Source: Pantoea sp. BAV 3049
GTDB taxonomy: Bacteria; Pseudomonadota; Gammaproteobacteria; Enterobacterales; Enterobacteriaceae
Reading direction: 5' to 3'
Assembly: GCF_009765445.1 (NCBI RefSeq)
Contig: NZ_WHOY01000031.1
Coordinates: 4,909,782 to 4,973,781, forward strand
Length of the DNA stretch: 64,000 nt
Part shown: positions 19,966 to 30,175 of the stretch, piece after piece
Position numbering within the stretch: the stretch's first letter is position 1
How the letters are laid out: every line of letters begins with the position of its first letter
The notes under the pieces: model-generated
The model's input: the letters and a program-made list of their open reading frames with translations, nothing else
Database searches by the model: none
What the model was told of the DNA's origin: nothing
Translations under genes and position numbers: made by a program

Positions 19966-20280
19966 TTACTTTATCTGCATGTTATTAGTCACCGAGGTGA
20001 CGCCTTTCACACTGCGGGTAATGGTGACGGCACGGTTAGCCATTTGCGGTGAGCTGACAAACCCACTCAGCTGTACGCGGCCTTTGAAGGTTTCCACGTT
20101 GATTTCAGTCGATTTCAGCGAATCATCTTTCAACAGCTCGCCTTTGACTTTAGTGGTGATCACCGTGTCATCAAGATAGCCGCCGGTGCCTTCTTTGGTT
20201 GCTGTCGGCGCACAGGCGCTGACCGAAACAGCCACTACTGCCGCAATAACCATGCCGGTCAGGATTTTCATCAACTTCAT
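19966..20280 (-). CDS. BON-domain lipoprotein
   Basis: This 104-residue predicted lipoprotein has a signal peptide ending in the lipobox VSAC, with the acylated Cys at residue 23. One BON domain (about 35-104) carries the typical pattern DTVITTKVKGELL, GRVQLSGFVSSP and VKGVTSVTNNM. BON domains occur in periplasmic or envelope stress proteins such as OsmY and are thought to bind membranes. The start at 20280 is set by GGGAG 7 bp upstream; two earlier ATGs are too close to it. E. coli has yciE-yciF-yciG in this place instead. Confidence 0.88.
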   Translation of the reverse strand: MKLMKILTGMVIAAVVAVSVSACAPTATKEGTGGYLDDTVITTKVKGELLKDDSLKSTEINVETFKGRVQLSGFVSSPQMANRAVTITRSVKGVTSVTNNMQIK

Positions 20281-20402
20281 TGTCATTCTCCCTGTCATTC
20301 TCGATTGGCCTTCGCCGTGATTACAGAATCGCTCTGTAAAAGAAGCTTAGTCCTGAGCGGAAAATTCGCAATCGGATAAGGCCATAAAGAGTGGGAAAAT
20401 AA

Positions 20403-20426
20403 TGCCTTACCGTGAGAGGTAAGGCA
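20403..20426 (-). terminator. trp operon terminator
   Basis: The stem TGCCTTAC (20403-20410) pairs with GTAAGGCA (20419-20426). On the minus strand it is followed by a T-rich stretch (ATTATTTT). It lies just after the trpA stop. Confidence 0.7.
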
Positions 20427-20439
20427 CTGAGCAGGGGGA

Positions 20440-21246
20440 TTAGCGCGTGGCGGCTTTCAGACCGGAGACGAAAGCCTTCAGTTCAGCCAGCATAACCGGC
20501 GGATTGGCGTGATTTTTCCCGATGATTTTCACGATGGCAGAACCGGATATGGCACCGGCAGCGCCGGCCGCCAGCGCTTCTTTCACCTGGCCTGGCTCAG
20601 AAATGCCAAAGCCCTGTACCGACGGCGCGGCATTATATTCGGTCAGTTTAGTCACCAGGTGCTGTAACGACAGGCTTTCACCACGGGTTTCGGAGCCGGT
20701 GACGCCAGCCCGCGAGAGCAGGTAGGTATAACCGCGACCATGTGAAGCGATCTCACGCAGCAGATCATCATCAGCATTCGGCGGGCAGATGAAGATAGGC
20801 GCGATGTTGTGACGCATCGCTGACTGACGAAACGGCGCTGACTCTTCAACCGGCACATCCGCAACCAGCACGGAATCCACACCGGCCTGCTGGCAGCGGG
20901 CATAGAAGTTATCAATGCCATTGGAGAAGACCAGGTTGGCGTACATCAGCAGGCCAATCGGGATCTCCGGGTATTTCTGGCGAATGGCGGCCAGCATTTC
21001 AAAACACTGTGACGGTGTCACGCCTGCCGCGAATGCACGCAGGGTGGCATTCTGGATGGTCGGGCCGTCGGCCAGCGGATCAGAGAAGGGAATACCCAGC
21101 TCCAGCGCGTCGGCACCGCCTTCAACCAGCGCATCAATAATCTGCAGCGACAGCTCTGGTGTGGGATCGCCCAGCGTGACGAATGGCACGAATGCGCCTT
21201 CTTTGCGTGCTTTCAGGCTTGTAAAAAGCTGATCGTAACGTTCCAT
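20440..21246 (-). CDS. trpA: Tryptophan synthase alpha subunit
   Basis: This 268-residue TIM barrel cleaves indole-3-glycerol phosphate to indole, which is channelled to TrpB. The catalytic residues Glu49 ([11 protein letters not shown]) and Asp60 (DPLAD) are present, and so is the phosphate-binding GFGISEP segment. The length equals E. coli TrpA. The start codon overlaps the trpB stop by 1 bp (TGATG), giving translational coupling. Confidence 0.98.
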   Translation of the reverse strand: MERYDQLFTSLKARKEGAFVPFVTLGDPTPELSLQIIDALVEGGADALELGIPFSDPLADGPTIQNATLRAFAAGVTPSQCFEMLAAIRQKYPEIPIGLLMYANLVFSNGIDNFYARCQQAGVDSVLVADVPVEESAPFRQSAMRHNIAPIFICPPNADDDLLREIASHGRGYTYLLSRAGVTGSETRGESLSLQHLVTKLTEYNAAPSVQGFGISEPGQVKEALAAGAAGAISGSAIVKIIGKNHANPPVMLAELKAFVSGLKAATR

Positions 21247-22436
21247 CAGATTTCTCCCTTAGCGGTCAGAATGTCGTGAACGGTGAATATGTCTTTATCG
21301 CCGCGGCCGGAAAGGTTAACCACCAGAAGCTGCTCTTTTTCCGGTGCTTCGCGCATCATTTTCAGCGCATGAGCCAGTGCGTGCGACGATTCCAGCGCCG
21401 GGATAATCCCTTCGCTGCGGCACAGCATCTTGAAGGCATCAAGGGCTTCATCATCGGTAATCGACACATAATCAGCACGACCGGTACTGTTCAGATAAGC
21501 GTGCTGCGGTCCCACGGACGGGAAGTCCAGACCGGCCGAGATAGAGTAGGACTCTTCGATCTGCCCGTCTTCGGTCTGCATCATTGGCGCTTTCATGCCA
21601 AAGTAGATCCCCACGCGCCCGTGCTTCAGTGGCGCGCCGTGTTCCCCACTTTCAATGCCGTGACCGGCAGGTTCAACGCCAATCAGGCCAACAGACGTTT
21701 CATCAATAAAGTCGGCGAACATGCCGATAGCATTGGAGCCACCGCCGACACAGGCAATGACCGCATCCGGCAGGCGGCCTTCGCGTTCCTGAATCTGCAC
21801 TTTAGTCTCTTCGCCAATCATCCGCTGGAATTCACGTACGATGGTCGGGAAAGGGTGTGGGCCGGCTGCAGTACCCAGCATGTAATGGGCGTTATCATAG
21901 CTGCCAGACCAGTCACGCAGCGCTTCGTTACAGGCATCTTTCAGCGTGGATGAGCCACTGTGCACCGGGATCACTTCCGCGCCCATCAGCTTCATTCGGA
22001 AGACGTTAGGCGACTGGCGCTCAATGTCTTTCGCGCCCATATAGATGCGGCACTTCAGTCCCAGCAATGCGCTGGCCAGAGCGGAGGCCACACCGTGCTG
22101 CCCGGCGCCGGTTTCGGCAATGATTTCGGTTTTGCCCATACGCTTAGCCAGCAGGGCCTGACCCAATACCTGGTTTGTTTTGTGCGCACCACCGTGCAGC
22201 AGATCTTCACGCTTCAGGTAGAGACGGGTTTTAGTGCCTTTGGTCAGGTTCTTACACAAAGTCAGGGCCGTCGGGCGACCGGCATAGTTTTTCAGCAGGT
22301 CAGTAAACTCGGCCTGAAACTTCGGGTCGCGCTGAGCGCTGACAAAGGCTTCTTCCAGCTGGCGCAGGGCTGGCATGAGGATTTGTGGCACATACATGCC
22401 GCCAAATTCGCCGAAATAGGGGGTCAGTAAGGTCAT
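21246..22436 (-). CDS. trpB: Tryptophan synthase beta subunit
   Basis: This 396-residue PLP enzyme condenses indole with serine to give tryptophan. The PLP lysine is Lys87 in [11 protein letters not shown], and the phosphate-binding loop is GGGSNAIG. The length is standard (E. coli 397). It lies between trpCF and trpA in the operon. Confidence 0.98.
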   Translation of the reverse strand: MTLLTPYFGEFGGMYVPQILMPALRQLEEAFVSAQRDPKFQAEFTDLLKNYAGRPTALTLCKNLTKGTKTRLYLKREDLLHGGAHKTNQVLGQALLAKRMGKTEIIAETGAGQHGVASALASALLGLKCRIYMGAKDIERQSPNVFRMKLMGAEVIPVHSGSSTLKDACNEALRDWSGSYDNAHYMLGTAAGPHPFPTIVREFQRMIGEETKVQIQEREGRLPDAVIACVGGGSNAIGMFADFIDETSVGLIGVEPAGHGIESGEHGAPLKHGRVGIYFGMKAPMMQTEDGQIEESYSISAGLDFPSVGPQHAYLNSTGRADYVSITDDEALDAFKMLCRSEGIIPALESSHALAHALKMMREAPEKEQLLVVNLSGRGDKDIFTVHDILTAKGEI

Positions 22437-22482
22437 ATCGCTTCTCTTTTCGCTAAACGGAACCGCAGGCGGCTCCGGACGG

Positions 22483-23844
22483 TCAGTACGCCTTCAGCGT
22501 TTGAAAGACTGAGGCAATCTTCGAGGCATCTTTGATTCCGGGCGCGCTTTCCACGCCGGAATTGAAATCTAAACCGGCACAGCCCAGTTGAGCGGCTTCA
22601 ACACAGTTATCCGCTCCCAGTCCGCCAGCCAGCAGGACGTTGTCCAGCTGCTGACCGCTGAGCAGGCTCCAGTCAAAACGTTTGCCGCTGCCGCCGTTAC
22701 CGTTATCAAATACATAGCGGTCAACGTGCGGCCAGTCGCGGGCTGGCAGGGCACCTTTAATGCTGAAGGCTTTCCAGATTTTCACCTCTGCGGGCAGCAG
22801 GCTGCGCAGTTCTGCCACAAAAGCCTGATCTTCGTCACCATGCAGTTGAACGACCAGCAGATTGAGCGCCTGAGCAGTAGTGACAATGTCACTAATGGCA
22901 TTATTGCGGAATACACCAACATATTTCAGCGCTGCAGCAGCCTGGATCGTTCTGGCTTGTTCAATGCTCACTTTGCGTGGAGAGCCTTCGGCAAAGATAA
23001 GGCCGCCGTAAATGGCACCGGCTTCAAGTGCGCTGCGCGCATCTTCCGGACGGAAAAGGCCACAGACCTTATTATCGCCGATAATCACACGACGCACCGC
23101 GGCTGCGAGGTCATCTTCTGACATCAGCGCGGAGCCAATCAGGAAGCCGTTGGCAAAGTGGCTCAGCTCACGCACCTGCGCATAACTGTTAATGCCGGAT
23201 TCGCTGATCACCGTTACCCCATGGGACACTTTCGGGGCCAGGCGGCGGGTGCGGTCCAGATCGATAGACAGATCGCGCAGATCGCGGTTATTAATCCCAA
23301 TCACTTTTGCGCCCAGTGCGGTGGCACGCTCCAGCTCTTCATCGCTGATCACTTCAGTCAGCACGCCCATATTCAGGCTGTGCGCCACGGCGGACAGCTG
23401 GCGATACTGCTCATCATTCAGCACGGAAAGCATCAGCAGGATCGCATCGGCCTGGTAGAAACGCGCCAGGTAGATCTGATAAGGATCAATGATAAAATCT
23501 TTGCACAACACTGGCTGAGTAATCGCTGCGCTCACTATGGGAAGAAAATCAAAGCTTCCCTGGAAATATTTCTCGTCGGTCAGCACAGAAACTGCCGAAG
23601 CGTAGTGCCGGTAAACACCAGCGATAGTCGCCGGATCAAAATCTTCCCGAATCAGCCCCTTTGAAGGCGAAGCTTTCTTACATTCAAGAATAAACACGGT
23701 CCTGGCACCCTGCAGCGCGTGATAAAAGCTGCGGGTGGACGGTGCGATCTCGTTCTGGAAAGTCGACAGCGGCTGTTGCTGCTGGCGCTCTGTCAGCCAG
23801 ATGGCTTTGTCCTGAACAATTTTGTTAAGTACGGTTTCCTGCAT
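22483..23844 (-). CDS. trpC: Bifunctional indole-3-glycerol-phosphate synthase / phosphoribosylanthranilate isomerase
   Basis: This 453-residue fusion carries out two successive steps of tryptophan synthesis. The N-terminal IGPS domain (about 1-255) has [13 protein letters not shown] and [11 protein letters not shown]. The C-terminal PRAI (TrpF) domain (about 258-453) begins with [11 protein letters not shown] and ends with [13 protein letters not shown]. The same fusion and length occur in E. coli TrpCF. It is 2 bp downstream of trpD. Confidence 0.98.
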   Translation of the reverse strand: MQETVLNKIVQDKAIWLTERQQQQPLSTFQNEIAPSTRSFYHALQGARTVFILECKKASPSKGLIREDFDPATIAGVYRHYASAVSVLTDEKYFQGSFDFLPIVSAAITQPVLCKDFIIDPYQIYLARFYQADAILLMLSVLNDEQYRQLSAVAHSLNMGVLTEVISDEELERATALGAKVIGINNRDLRDLSIDLDRTRRLAPKVSHGVTVISESGINSYAQVRELSHFANGFLIGSALMSEDDLAAAVRRVIIGDNKVCGLFRPEDARSALEAGAIYGGLIFAEGSPRKVSIEQARTIQAAAALKYVGVFRNNAISDIVTTAQALNLLVVQLHGDEDQAFVAELRSLLPAEVKIWKAFSIKGALPARDWPHVDRYVFDNGNGGSGKRFDWSLLSGQQLDNVLLAGGLGADNCVEAAQLGCAGLDFNSGVESAPGIKDASKIASVFQTLKAY

Positions 23845-23846
23845 GA

Positions 23847-24845
23847 TTATCCTCTTGCTGCCAGTGCGACAACTTGCTCGTAAGCCTGACCACTGCGGAT
23901 GACGCTCAGCGCCGTCCGGGCATTTTCCCGTAAATCTTCATTGCCGAAAATCTTCAGCAGCAGCGCCACGTTAGCCGCAACGGCCTCCTCGTGCGCGCGC
24001 TCGCCTTTACCCTGGAGTAATCGTGTCAGAATGTCACGGTTTTCTTCAGGTGTGCCGCCCGCCAGCGCCTCCTGCGGGTGGAAACTCAGGCCGAAGTCTT
24101 CCGGCGTCAGCTGGTAGCTGGTGATCTCGCCTTCACGCAGTTCTGCCACGTGGGTTTTAGCGTGCAGGGCAACCTCATCCATCCCGCCGCCGTGGACTAC
24201 CGCCGCACGCTGGTAGCCCAGCATTTTCAGCGTTTTGGCCACCGGGAGTACCAGTTCAGGACTGTAAACGCCAATCACTGCCAGAGGAGGGCGCGCCGGG
24301 TTGATCAGCGGGCCGAGCACGTTAAACAGTGTGCGGGTCTTCAGCTGCTGGCGTACCGGCATGGCATGACGAAAGCCGGTGTGATACTGGGGCGCGAACA
24401 GGAAGCAGACGTTGAGATCGTCCAGTGCCTGGCGAGCCTTTTCTGCTGGCAGATCCAGACTGATGCCAAACGCCGCCAGCAGATCGGAAGAACCGGATTT
24501 GCTGGAAACGCTGCGGTTGCCGTGCTTGGCCACTTTCAGACCGCAGGCAGACGCCACAAAGGCGCTGGCGGTGGAGATATTAATGCTGTTGCTGCCGTCA
24601 CCGCCGGTCCCGACAATATCCGCGAAGGCGTAGTCAGGACGCGGGAAGGGTTTGGCATCTTCGAGCAGCGCCGTGGCGGCACCGGCAATCTCTTCCGGGC
24701 GCTCACCGCGAACTTTCATCGCAATCAGCGCGGCAGCAAGCTGGGTTGGTTCCAGCTGCCCGGTAATGATTGCCGAGAACAGCTGATGGCTTTCGGCCTG
24801 GGTCAGGGTCTGAGCCTGATATAGTTTTTCCAGAATCTCGTTCAT
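23847..24845 (-). CDS. trpD: Anthranilate phosphoribosyltransferase
   Basis: This 332-residue enzyme transfers phosphoribosyl from PRPP to anthranilate. It has the [17 protein letters not shown] loop (about residues 82-94), [15 protein letters not shown] and the HGGGMDE segment. In E. coli the activity is the C-terminal part of a TrpGD fusion; here trpG is a separate gene 13 bp upstream, as in Serratia and the Erwinia/Pantoea group. Confidence 0.97.
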   Translation of the reverse strand: MNEILEKLYQAQTLTQAESHQLFSAIITGQLEPTQLAAALIAMKVRGERPEEIAGAATALLEDAKPFPRPDYAFADIVGTGGDGSNSINISTASAFVASACGLKVAKHGNRSVSSKSGSSDLLAAFGISLDLPAEKARQALDDLNVCFLFAPQYHTGFRHAMPVRQQLKTRTLFNVLGPLINPARPPLAVIGVYSPELVLPVAKTLKMLGYQRAAVVHGGGMDEVALHAKTHVAELREGEITSYQLTPEDFGLSFHPQEALAGGTPEENRDILTRLLQGKGERAHEEAVAANVALLLKIFGNEDLRENARTALSVIRSGQAYEQVVALAARG

Positions 24846-24858
24846 CGGGGTCTCCTTA

Positions 24859-25437
24859 TTACGCCAGCGCCCAGGCGAGTGTTTGTTCCAGAAGGCGTGC
24901 GCCCTGGGTGGTCAGAATGGATTCCGGATGGAACTGAAATCCGCAGACGCGATCGGCATCGTGACGGACAGCCATTACCATGCCGTTAAAAGTCGCGTTG
25001 ACGATCAGTTCTGCCGGGACATTGCTGCCCACCAGAGAGTGATAACGCGCCACCGGCAGCGGGTTGCTCAGCCCGGCAAACATGCCCAGATCATCATGGG
25101 TAATGGCAGAGGCTTTACCGTGCAGGATTTCACCAGCCTGCCCCACGTGGCCGCCGTAGGCTTCCACAATCGCCTGATGGCCCAGACAGATACCGATAAT
25201 CGGCAGACGGCCGCGCAGGCGCTGCAGCAGTTCCGGCATGCAGCCTGCTTCAGAAGGCGCTCCCGGACCTGGTGACAGCATCAGCACCGGATTTTCCATG
25301 CTCTGCAGGCGGTCGATTAACGTTTCTGCCGGTACATTGTTACGGTAAATCACCACGTTATGGCCAAAGGCACGTAACTGGTCGACCAGGTTATAGGTAA
25401 AGGAGTCAATGTTGTCGAGCAGCAGGATATCAGCCAT
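24859..25437 (-). CDS. trpG: Anthranilate synthase component II (glutamine amidotransferase)
   Basis: This 192-residue class I amidotransferase supplies ammonia to TrpE. The nucleophile Cys84 is in GICLGHQAI, and the His/Glu pair is in FQFHPES near residue 170. The oxyanion segment is [12 protein letters not shown]. The start overlaps the trpE stop by 1 bp (TGATG), which couples synthesis of the two subunits. It is free-standing, unlike E. coli TrpGD. Confidence 0.97.
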   Translation of the reverse strand: MADILLLDNIDSFTYNLVDQLRAFGHNVVIYRNNVPAETLIDRLQSMENPVLMLSPGPGAPSEAGCMPELLQRLRGRLPIIGICLGHQAIVEAYGGHVGQAGEILHGKASAITHDDLGMFAGLSNPLPVARYHSLVGSNVPAELIVNATFNGMVMAVRHDADRVCGFQFHPESILTTQGARLLEQTLAWALA

Positions 25438-26999
25438 CAGAAAATCTCCTTGCAGTGATGGGCCGTGGCGATAGCGCGAAGAACGGCGCGGGCTTTATTA
25501 CGGCTCTCATCCGCTTCCGCTTGCGGAACAGAATCCAGCACCACACCAGCCCCGGCCTGAACGGTAGCGACACCGTCTTCAACGTAAGCTGAACGAATAA
25601 CGATACAGGTATCCAGATCGCCGCTGGCCGTGAAGTAGCCCACCGCGCCGCCGTAGCTGCCACGACGAGTGCCTTCGGCTCCGGCAATCAGCTGCATGGC
25701 GCGTACTTTTGGTGCACCGCTCAGCGTGCCCATGTTCATGCAGGCGCTGTAAGCGTGCAGCACGTCCAGATCTCCACGCAGCTGGCCGACCACGCGGGAT
25801 ACCAGGTGCATCACAAAGGAGTAGCGGTCAACTTTGGTCAGGTCAGCAACGTAGCGGCTGCCCGATGTGCAGATGCGTGCCAGATCGTTACGTGCCAGGT
25901 CAACCAGCATCAGGTGCTCGGCCAGTTCTTTATGGTCGGTACGCATTTCCAGTTCAATGCGGCTGTCCAGGTCGCGGTCCAGTGAACCGTCGGCGTGGCG
26001 TCCGCGCGGACGGGTACCGGCAATCGGGTAGATCTCAATCTGGCGGCTGGCGGCATCATACTTCAGTGAGCTTTCCGGTGAGGCGCCGAACAGGCTGAAG
26101 TCCTGATCCTGCATAAAGAACATATACGGGCTTGGGTTGCTGTTTTTCAGCGTGTCATAAGCTGCCAGCGGAGAAGGGCAAGGCAGTGAGAAACGGCGTG
26201 ACGGCACCACCTGGAAAATTTCGCCGACACGGATGGCTTCCTGCAGCTCACGAACCACGTTGCAGTACTCTTCGTCGCTCTGGTTGCAGCTCAGCGTCAT
26301 TTTTTCAACCGGCTGAACCGGGAGTGGATGAGCGGGTTGCAGCATCTGCGTATGGAGCTGTTCTATACGGCTCTGCAGGCGTAAAAATTCGCCCGGCGTG
26401 GGGGTAAACAGGCTGGCCTGCAGGCGGGCTGTCTGGCTCTGGTGGTCAATAACCAGTAGCGTTTCAGCCAGATAGAAACAGTAGTCCGGGCAGCGTTGGT
26501 CGTTGTTCAGCTCTGGCAGGTTCTCAAACCCGGCCACCAGGTCATAAGCAAACAGGCCGCCGAGCAGCATCGCTTCGCGCTCTTCTTCCGGGCTGTTAAC
26601 CAGATGCGGGATCAGACGCAGCGCATCAAAAACGGAGATCGACTTCAGCCGAGAATCTTCATCCTGCACTTCTGTGTTGGCCGGAAAAGTCAGCTCACGA
26701 CCATCGGGGCGGACGGTGCTGATCACGCCCGAAGGCAATGCGGCATCCAGCAGGGGCAGGATCGCGCGGCCATTCTCTGACAGCGCCTGCACGGTAACGG
26801 TATTGCCCAGTGCTTTAATGCGCAGAGCACTGTCGACAATCAGCAGGCTTTTCAGATTACGCTTGCTGTCAATGTCAGCGGATTCGAGCAACAGCGTGGC
26901 CGGGCGGGCACCACACAGCTGATGAAAAACGGCGGCCGGATCCTCGCGGTAGGGTGCGTTGCCCGTAATCAACTTCACTGTAGGTTTGGCATTTTGCAT
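25437..26999 (-). CDS. trpE: Anthranilate synthase component I
   Basis: This 520-residue enzyme converts chorismate to anthranilate and is the feedback-controlled first step of tryptophan synthesis. The tryptophan-binding LLES motif ends at Ser40. The chorismate-binding C-terminal half has [29 protein letters not shown] and [12 protein letters not shown]. The start at 26999 gives [11 protein letters not shown] and the E. coli length; the frame stays open upstream through the leader to 27257 but that part is the attenuator and trpL region. Confidence 0.98.
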   Translation of the reverse strand: MQNAKPTVKLITGNAPYREDPAAVFHQLCGARPATLLLESADIDSKRNLKSLLIVDSALRIKALGNTVTVQALSENGRAILPLLDAALPSGVISTVRPDGRELTFPANTEVQDEDSRLKSISVFDALRLIPHLVNSPEEEREAMLLGGLFAYDLVAGFENLPELNNDQRCPDYCFYLAETLLVIDHQSQTARLQASLFTPTPGEFLRLQSRIEQLHTQMLQPAHPLPVQPVEKMTLSCNQSDEEYCNVVRELQEAIRVGEIFQVVPSRRFSLPCPSPLAAYDTLKNSNPSPYMFFMQDQDFSLFGASPESSLKYDAASRQIEIYPIAGTRPRGRHADGSLDRDLDSRIELEMRTDHKELAEHLMLVDLARNDLARICTSGSRYVADLTKVDRYSFVMHLVSRVVGQLRGDLDVLHAYSACMNMGTLSGAPKVRAMQLIAGAEGTRRGSYGGAVGYFTASGDLDTCIVIRSAYVEDGVATVQAGAGVVLDSVPQAEADESRNKARAVLRAIATAHHCKEIF

Positions 27000-27022
27000 G
27001 AGGTCAGTTCTCTGAAATTTGC

Positions 27023-27050
27023 TAAAAAAAAAGCCCGCGTTAGGCGGGCC
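27023..27050 (-). terminator. trp attenuator
   Basis: The GC-rich hairpin GCCCGC (27033-27038) with GCGGGC (27044-27049) is followed on the minus strand by nine T. It lies between trpL and trpE and is the attenuator terminator that forms when tryptophan-tRNA is plentiful. Confidence 0.92.
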
Positions 27051-27097
27051 TGGGTATCTGCACAACGTCTGGTTGCGTGCATGACTCCTTCGCCCGT

Positions 27098-27148
27098 TCA
27101 GGGAGAAGTGCGCCACCAACCAGTCATCATTAAATGTGTCATAGTCAT
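27098..27148 (-). CDS. trpL: trp operon leader peptide
   Basis: The 16-residue leader [16 protein letters not shown] contains the tandem tryptophan codons followed by Arg-Thr-Ser, as in E. coli TrpL. Ribosome stalling at the Trp pair decides between the antiterminator and the attenuator downstream. The N-terminal half differs from E. coli and is rich in Met and Thr. Several in-frame ATGs exist; the first (27148) is given here. Confidence 0.9.
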   Translation of the reverse strand: MTMTHLMMTGWWRTSP

Positions 27149-27174
27149 GATTCAGATACCCTTGCATGTGAACT

Positions 27175-27211
27175 TGCGTACTAGTTAACTGGTTCGTCGC
27201 CAAAAAGTCAA
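27175..27211 (-). promoter_or_regulatory. trp promoter and TrpR operator
   Basis: On the minus strand TTGACT (27211-27206) is 17 bp from TTAACT (27188-27183). The -10 lies inside CCAGTTAACTAGTACGCAAG, almost identical to the E. coli trp operator. TrpR bound to tryptophan would block RNA polymerase here. Confidence 0.9.
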
Positions 27212-27281
27212 TACTCTTTTTCCCCCGGAGCGAAATCCCGGTATCATGCTGCGACATTTATCCGCCGATGCCGGAGCAGTT

Positions 27282-28157
27282 TTGACAGATCCAACCCCGC
27301 TAAATCCCTGGCCCGTATACGATCTCCACAGTCACACCCGCGCCTCTGATGGCTTACTTACCCCGGAAGAATTGGTGCTGCGTGCGGTCGGGCATCGCGT
27401 GGGCGTGCTGGCTATTACCGATCACGATACCGTAGATGGCATTCCGTCCGCGCGTGAAGCGATTGCCAGGCACCAGCTCCCTTTGCAGCTGATCGCCGGG
27501 GTAGAAATCTCTTCTCTGTGGGAAAATCATGAGATTCACATTGTTGGTCTGGGTGTGGCCACTGAGCATCCGGAGCTGACCGCTTTTTTGAAGGAACAGA
27601 CTGACCGGCGACAGGCGCGCGCAGAGTTAATCGCAGAACGGCTGGAAAAAGCCCATATTCCAGGCAGCCTGGCAGGCGCGATGGCGCTGGCTGAGGGCGG
27701 GGCGATTACCCGGGGGCATTTCGCCCGCTTCCTGATCGCTCAGGGCAAAGCTGACAACATGGCGCAGGTGTTTAAAAACTACCTCGCCAGAGGCAAAACC
27801 GGTTATGCCCCGCCACAGTGGTGTACAATTAAACAAGCCATTGATGCCATTCATCATTCTGGTGGACGTGCAGTACTGGCCCATCCGGGCCGTTACGGCC
27901 TGTCGGCAAAATGGCTGAAGCGTCTGATCGCCCACTTCAGTGAGGAAGGCGGCGACGCAATGGAAGTCGCACAGTGTCAGCAGGCGCCCAATGAGCGTAC
28001 CCAGCTGGCGCGCTATGCGCAGGACTACCAGCTGGCTGCGTCGCAGGGTTCTGACTTCCATCAGCCCTGTCCGTGGATCGAGTTGGGAAAAAAATTATGG
28101 CTGCCGGGTGGCGTTGAGGCCGTCTGGCTACGCTTCCCGGAAATTGCACAAGTTTGA
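27282..28157 (+). CDS. rnm: PHP-domain phosphoesterase / 5'-3' exoribonuclease RNase AM
   Basis: This 291-residue PHP-family protein matches YciV/TrpH, now called RNase AM, which trims 5' ends of ribosomal RNA precursors. Metal-binding motifs include YDLHSHTRASDG, ITDHDTVDG, GVEIS and QGSDFHQP. A TTG start at 27282 is preferred: GGAG lies 5 bp upstream and the length then matches E. coli (293). An ATG at 27246 is in frame but probably lies inside the -10 region (TATCAT) and has no close binding site. It is divergent from the trp operon. Confidence 0.9.
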   Translation: MTDPTPLNPWPVYDLHSHTRASDGLLTPEELVLRAVGHRVGVLAITDHDTVDGIPSAREAIARHQLPLQLIAGVEISSLWENHEIHIVGLGVATEHPELTAFLKEQTDRRQARAELIAERLEKAHIPGSLAGAMALAEGGAITRGHFARFLIAQGKADNMAQVFKNYLARGKTGYAPPQWCTIKQAIDAIHHSGGRAVLAHPGRYGLSAKWLKRLIAHFSEEGGDAMEVAQCQQAPNERTQLARYAQDYQLAASQGSDFHQPCPWIELGKKLWLPGGVEAVWLRFPEIAQV

Positions 28158-28190
28158 TCCGCCCGCTGCGCGGCAAACAAGAGGTTTGTT

Positions 28191-28811
28191 ATGAGTCAAT
28201 TTTTTTATATTCACCCGGAAAACCCGCAGCCACGCCTGATCAAGCAGGCGGTAGAGTTGCTGCATAAAGGCAGTGTTATTGTCTACCCAACGGATTCTGG
28301 CTACGCGCTGGGCTGCAAGCTGGAAGACAAGAATGCTATGGAGCGCATCTGTCGCATCAGGCAGCTGGATGGCAATCACAACTTTACTCTGATGTGTCGG
28401 GATCTGTCGGAGCTGTCTACTTATGCTTATGTGGACAATACGGCTTTCCGGCTGATTAAAAATAACACGCCGGGCAACTATACCTTCATCCTGAAAGCCA
28501 CCAAGGAAGTGCCACGCCGTCTGATGAGCGAAAAGAGGAAAACCATAGGCTTGCGCGTGCCGTCGAATCCGATTGCGCTGGCGCTGCTTGAAGCGCTGAA
28601 TGAGCCACTGATGTCGACATCGCTGATGTTGCCGGGCAATGATTTTACGGAATCCGATCCGGAGGCTATCCAGGACACCATTGGTAAGCTGGTGGATTTG
28701 ATCATCCACGGTGGCTATCTGGGGCAGCACCCCACAACGGTAATCGACCTGACTGAAAATAGCCCGGTGGTGGTCAGGGAAGGGATGGGGGATGTGCAAC
28801 CTTTCCTGTAA
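28191..28811 (+). CDS. yciO: YciO, Sua5/YrdC-family protein
   Basis: This 206-residue protein of the YrdC/Sua5 fold is related to the enzymes that make threonylcarbamoyl-AMP for tRNA t6A. YciO itself is a paralogue of TsaC of uncertain role. Conserved segments are YPTDSGYALGC, RIRQLDGNHNF, NYTFILKAT and KRKTIGLRVPSN. The length equals E. coli YciO, and AGAGG precedes the ATG. It follows rnm by 33 bp, probably in one operon. Confidence 0.95.
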   Translation: MSQFFYIHPENPQPRLIKQAVELLHKGSVIVYPTDSGYALGCKLEDKNAMERICRIRQLDGNHNFTLMCRDLSELSTYAYVDNTAFRLIKNNTPGNYTFILKATKEVPRRLMSEKRKTIGLRVPSNPIALALLEALNEPLMSTSLMLPGNDFTESDPEAIQDTIGKLVDLIIHGGYLGQHPTTVIDLTENSPVVVREGMGDVQPFL

Positions 28812-28824
28812 ATAAAAACGCCCG

Positions 28825-28852
28825 CCAGAGAACATTATTCTGGCGGCCGCTA
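28825..28852 (+). terminator. Hairpin after yciO
   Basis: CGCCAGA pairs with TCTGGCG across an AT-rich loop shortly after the yciO stop codon. No clear T tract follows, so termination may be partial. Confidence 0.45.
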
Positions 28853-28990
28853 AATAAATATAAGAGGCATATAAATCCCATGGTGTCATCATGATTTTAA
28901 ATCGCACCGCCTGACATTCCTTTTACCGCTCCAGTATTTGAAGCCATTGCCACGCACGGGCGCTTATTCCATTCATCACGAATACCAGTA

Positions 28991-29116
28991 ATGGCAAGCT
29001 TTACGCCGGAAGATTTCACCGGCATGGCGCACGTATCGCCAAAGCTTGTTCGCGGAGATCTTATTAATCAGCATCCATTATCTGAAAAATCGTGTAGTAT
29101 GTGCGGCCACGATTAA
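28991..29116 (+). CDS. Unassigned small open frame, 41 residues, possible gene remnant
   Basis: The ATG at 28991 begins a 41-residue frame starting MASFTPEDFTGM and ending CSMCGHD. The same frame stays open back to 28901 with protein-like content (TAPVFEAIATHGRLFHSSR) but lacks any start codon there. No ribosome binding site precedes the ATG. It may be the tail of a decayed gene, a real small protein with a CxxC motif, or chance. I do not recognise it. Confidence 0.25.
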   Translation: MASFTPEDFTGMAHVSPKLVRGDLINQHPLSEKSCSMCGHD

Positions 29117-29246
29117 GAGGGAACAGCTGCCTGTTCAGACAGAGCTGACCCAGGAAATTTCTACAATACGCCAGGCCCGACTCTTTTCTGGCCGGCCGTG
29201 TTGACGTACAGCATGACGCCTGGGAAGGCGACACAGAGGTAGCTCC

Positions 29247-30113
29247 ATGAGCGAAAAATTACAGAAAGTCCTGGCGCGCGCCGGGCACGGTTCCCGCCGT
29301 GAGATTGAAACCATGATTTCTGCCGGACGGGTGAGTGTGGACGGCAAGCTGGCCACACTGGGTGACCGTGTTGAGCCGAGCAAAGCTCTGAAAATCCGTA
29401 TTGATGGCCACCTGGTCTCCGTTGCGGAATCCACAGAAGAAGTCTGCCGCGTGCTGGCTTATTACAAGCCGGAAGGCGAGTTATGTACCCGTAACGATCC
29501 GGAAGGTCGCCCAACCGTCTTTGACCGCCTGCCAAAGCTGCGTGGCGCACGCTGGATTGCCGTAGGGCGTCTGGATGTGAACACCTGCGGCCTGCTGCTG
29601 TTCACCACTGACGGTGAGCTGGCAAATCGCCTGATGCACCCAAGCCGTGAAGTGGAAAGAGAATATGCGGTTCGCGTCTTCGGCCAGGTTGATGACGATA
29701 AGCTGAAGCAACTGAGCCGTGGCGTGCAGCTGGAAGATGGGCCGGCCGCGTTCAAAACGCTGAAGTTCAGCGGCGGTGAAGGTATCAACCAGTGGTACAG
29801 CGTGACACTGACTGAAGGCCGTAACCGCGAAGTGCGTCGGCTTTGGGAGTCCGTGGGTGTGCAGGTCAGCCGACTGATCCGAACCCGCTACGGTGATATC
29901 GATCTGCCTAAAGGCTTACCGCGCGGTGGCTATACCGAGCTGGATCTGGCTCCGACTAATTACCTGCGTGAACTGGTTGGTCTGCCACCAGAAACCACCA
30001 GTAAAGTGCCGGTCGAGAAAGATCGTCGCCGTACCAAAGCGAATCAGATTCGCCGCGCCGTTAAGCGCCACGCACAGTCAACCGGCAGCCGCCGTCCGGC
30101 CAGCAAGCGTTAA
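29247..30113 (+). CDS. rluB: 23S rRNA pseudouridine(2605) synthase RluB
   Basis: This 288-residue enzyme makes pseudouridine 2605 in 23S rRNA. An N-terminal S4 RNA-binding domain (about 1-60) is followed by the RsuA-type catalytic domain with the catalytic Asp110 in [17 protein letters not shown]. The C-terminal tail is basic (about 250-288). AGAGG precedes the ATG. A strong terminator follows. Confidence 0.97.
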   Translation: MSEKLQKVLARAGHGSRREIETMISAGRVSVDGKLATLGDRVEPSKALKIRIDGHLVSVAESTEEVCRVLAYYKPEGELCTRNDPEGRPTVFDRLPKLRGARWIAVGRLDVNTCGLLLFTTDGELANRLMHPSREVEREYAVRVFGQVDDDKLKQLSRGVQLEDGPAAFKTLKFSGGEGINQWYSVTLTEGRNREVRRLWESVGVQVSRLIRTRYGDIDLPKGLPRGGYTELDLAPTNYLRELVGLPPETTSKVPVEKDRRRTKANQIRRAVKRHAQSTGSRRPASKR

Positions 30114-30130
30114 CAGCACGATAAACGTGA

Positions 30131-30157
30131 AAAGGGTGAAGTATTCACCCTTTTTTT
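30131..30157 (+). terminator. rluB terminator
   Basis: The stem AAAGGGTGAA (30131-30140) with its complement (30144-30153) is followed by a T run. It may also help terminate the convergent btuR transcript. Confidence 0.88.
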
Positions 30158-30175
30158 CGCCTGCAGGATGAGCTA

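Larger units (their letters stand above)
28812..29246. other. yciO-rluB intergenic region (yciQ absent)
   Basis: In E. coli yciQ lies between yciO and rluB; here only 435 bp remain and no yciQ remnant is recognised. A 71-codon open stretch (28901-29116, plus strand) without an upstream start is described separately. The last 100 bp should hold the rluB promoter and leader. Confidence 0.5.

Noticed and set aside
25437-27257. 606-residue version of TrpE
   Set aside because: The extra N-terminal codons cross the attenuator and leader peptide; the conserved protein begins at 26999.
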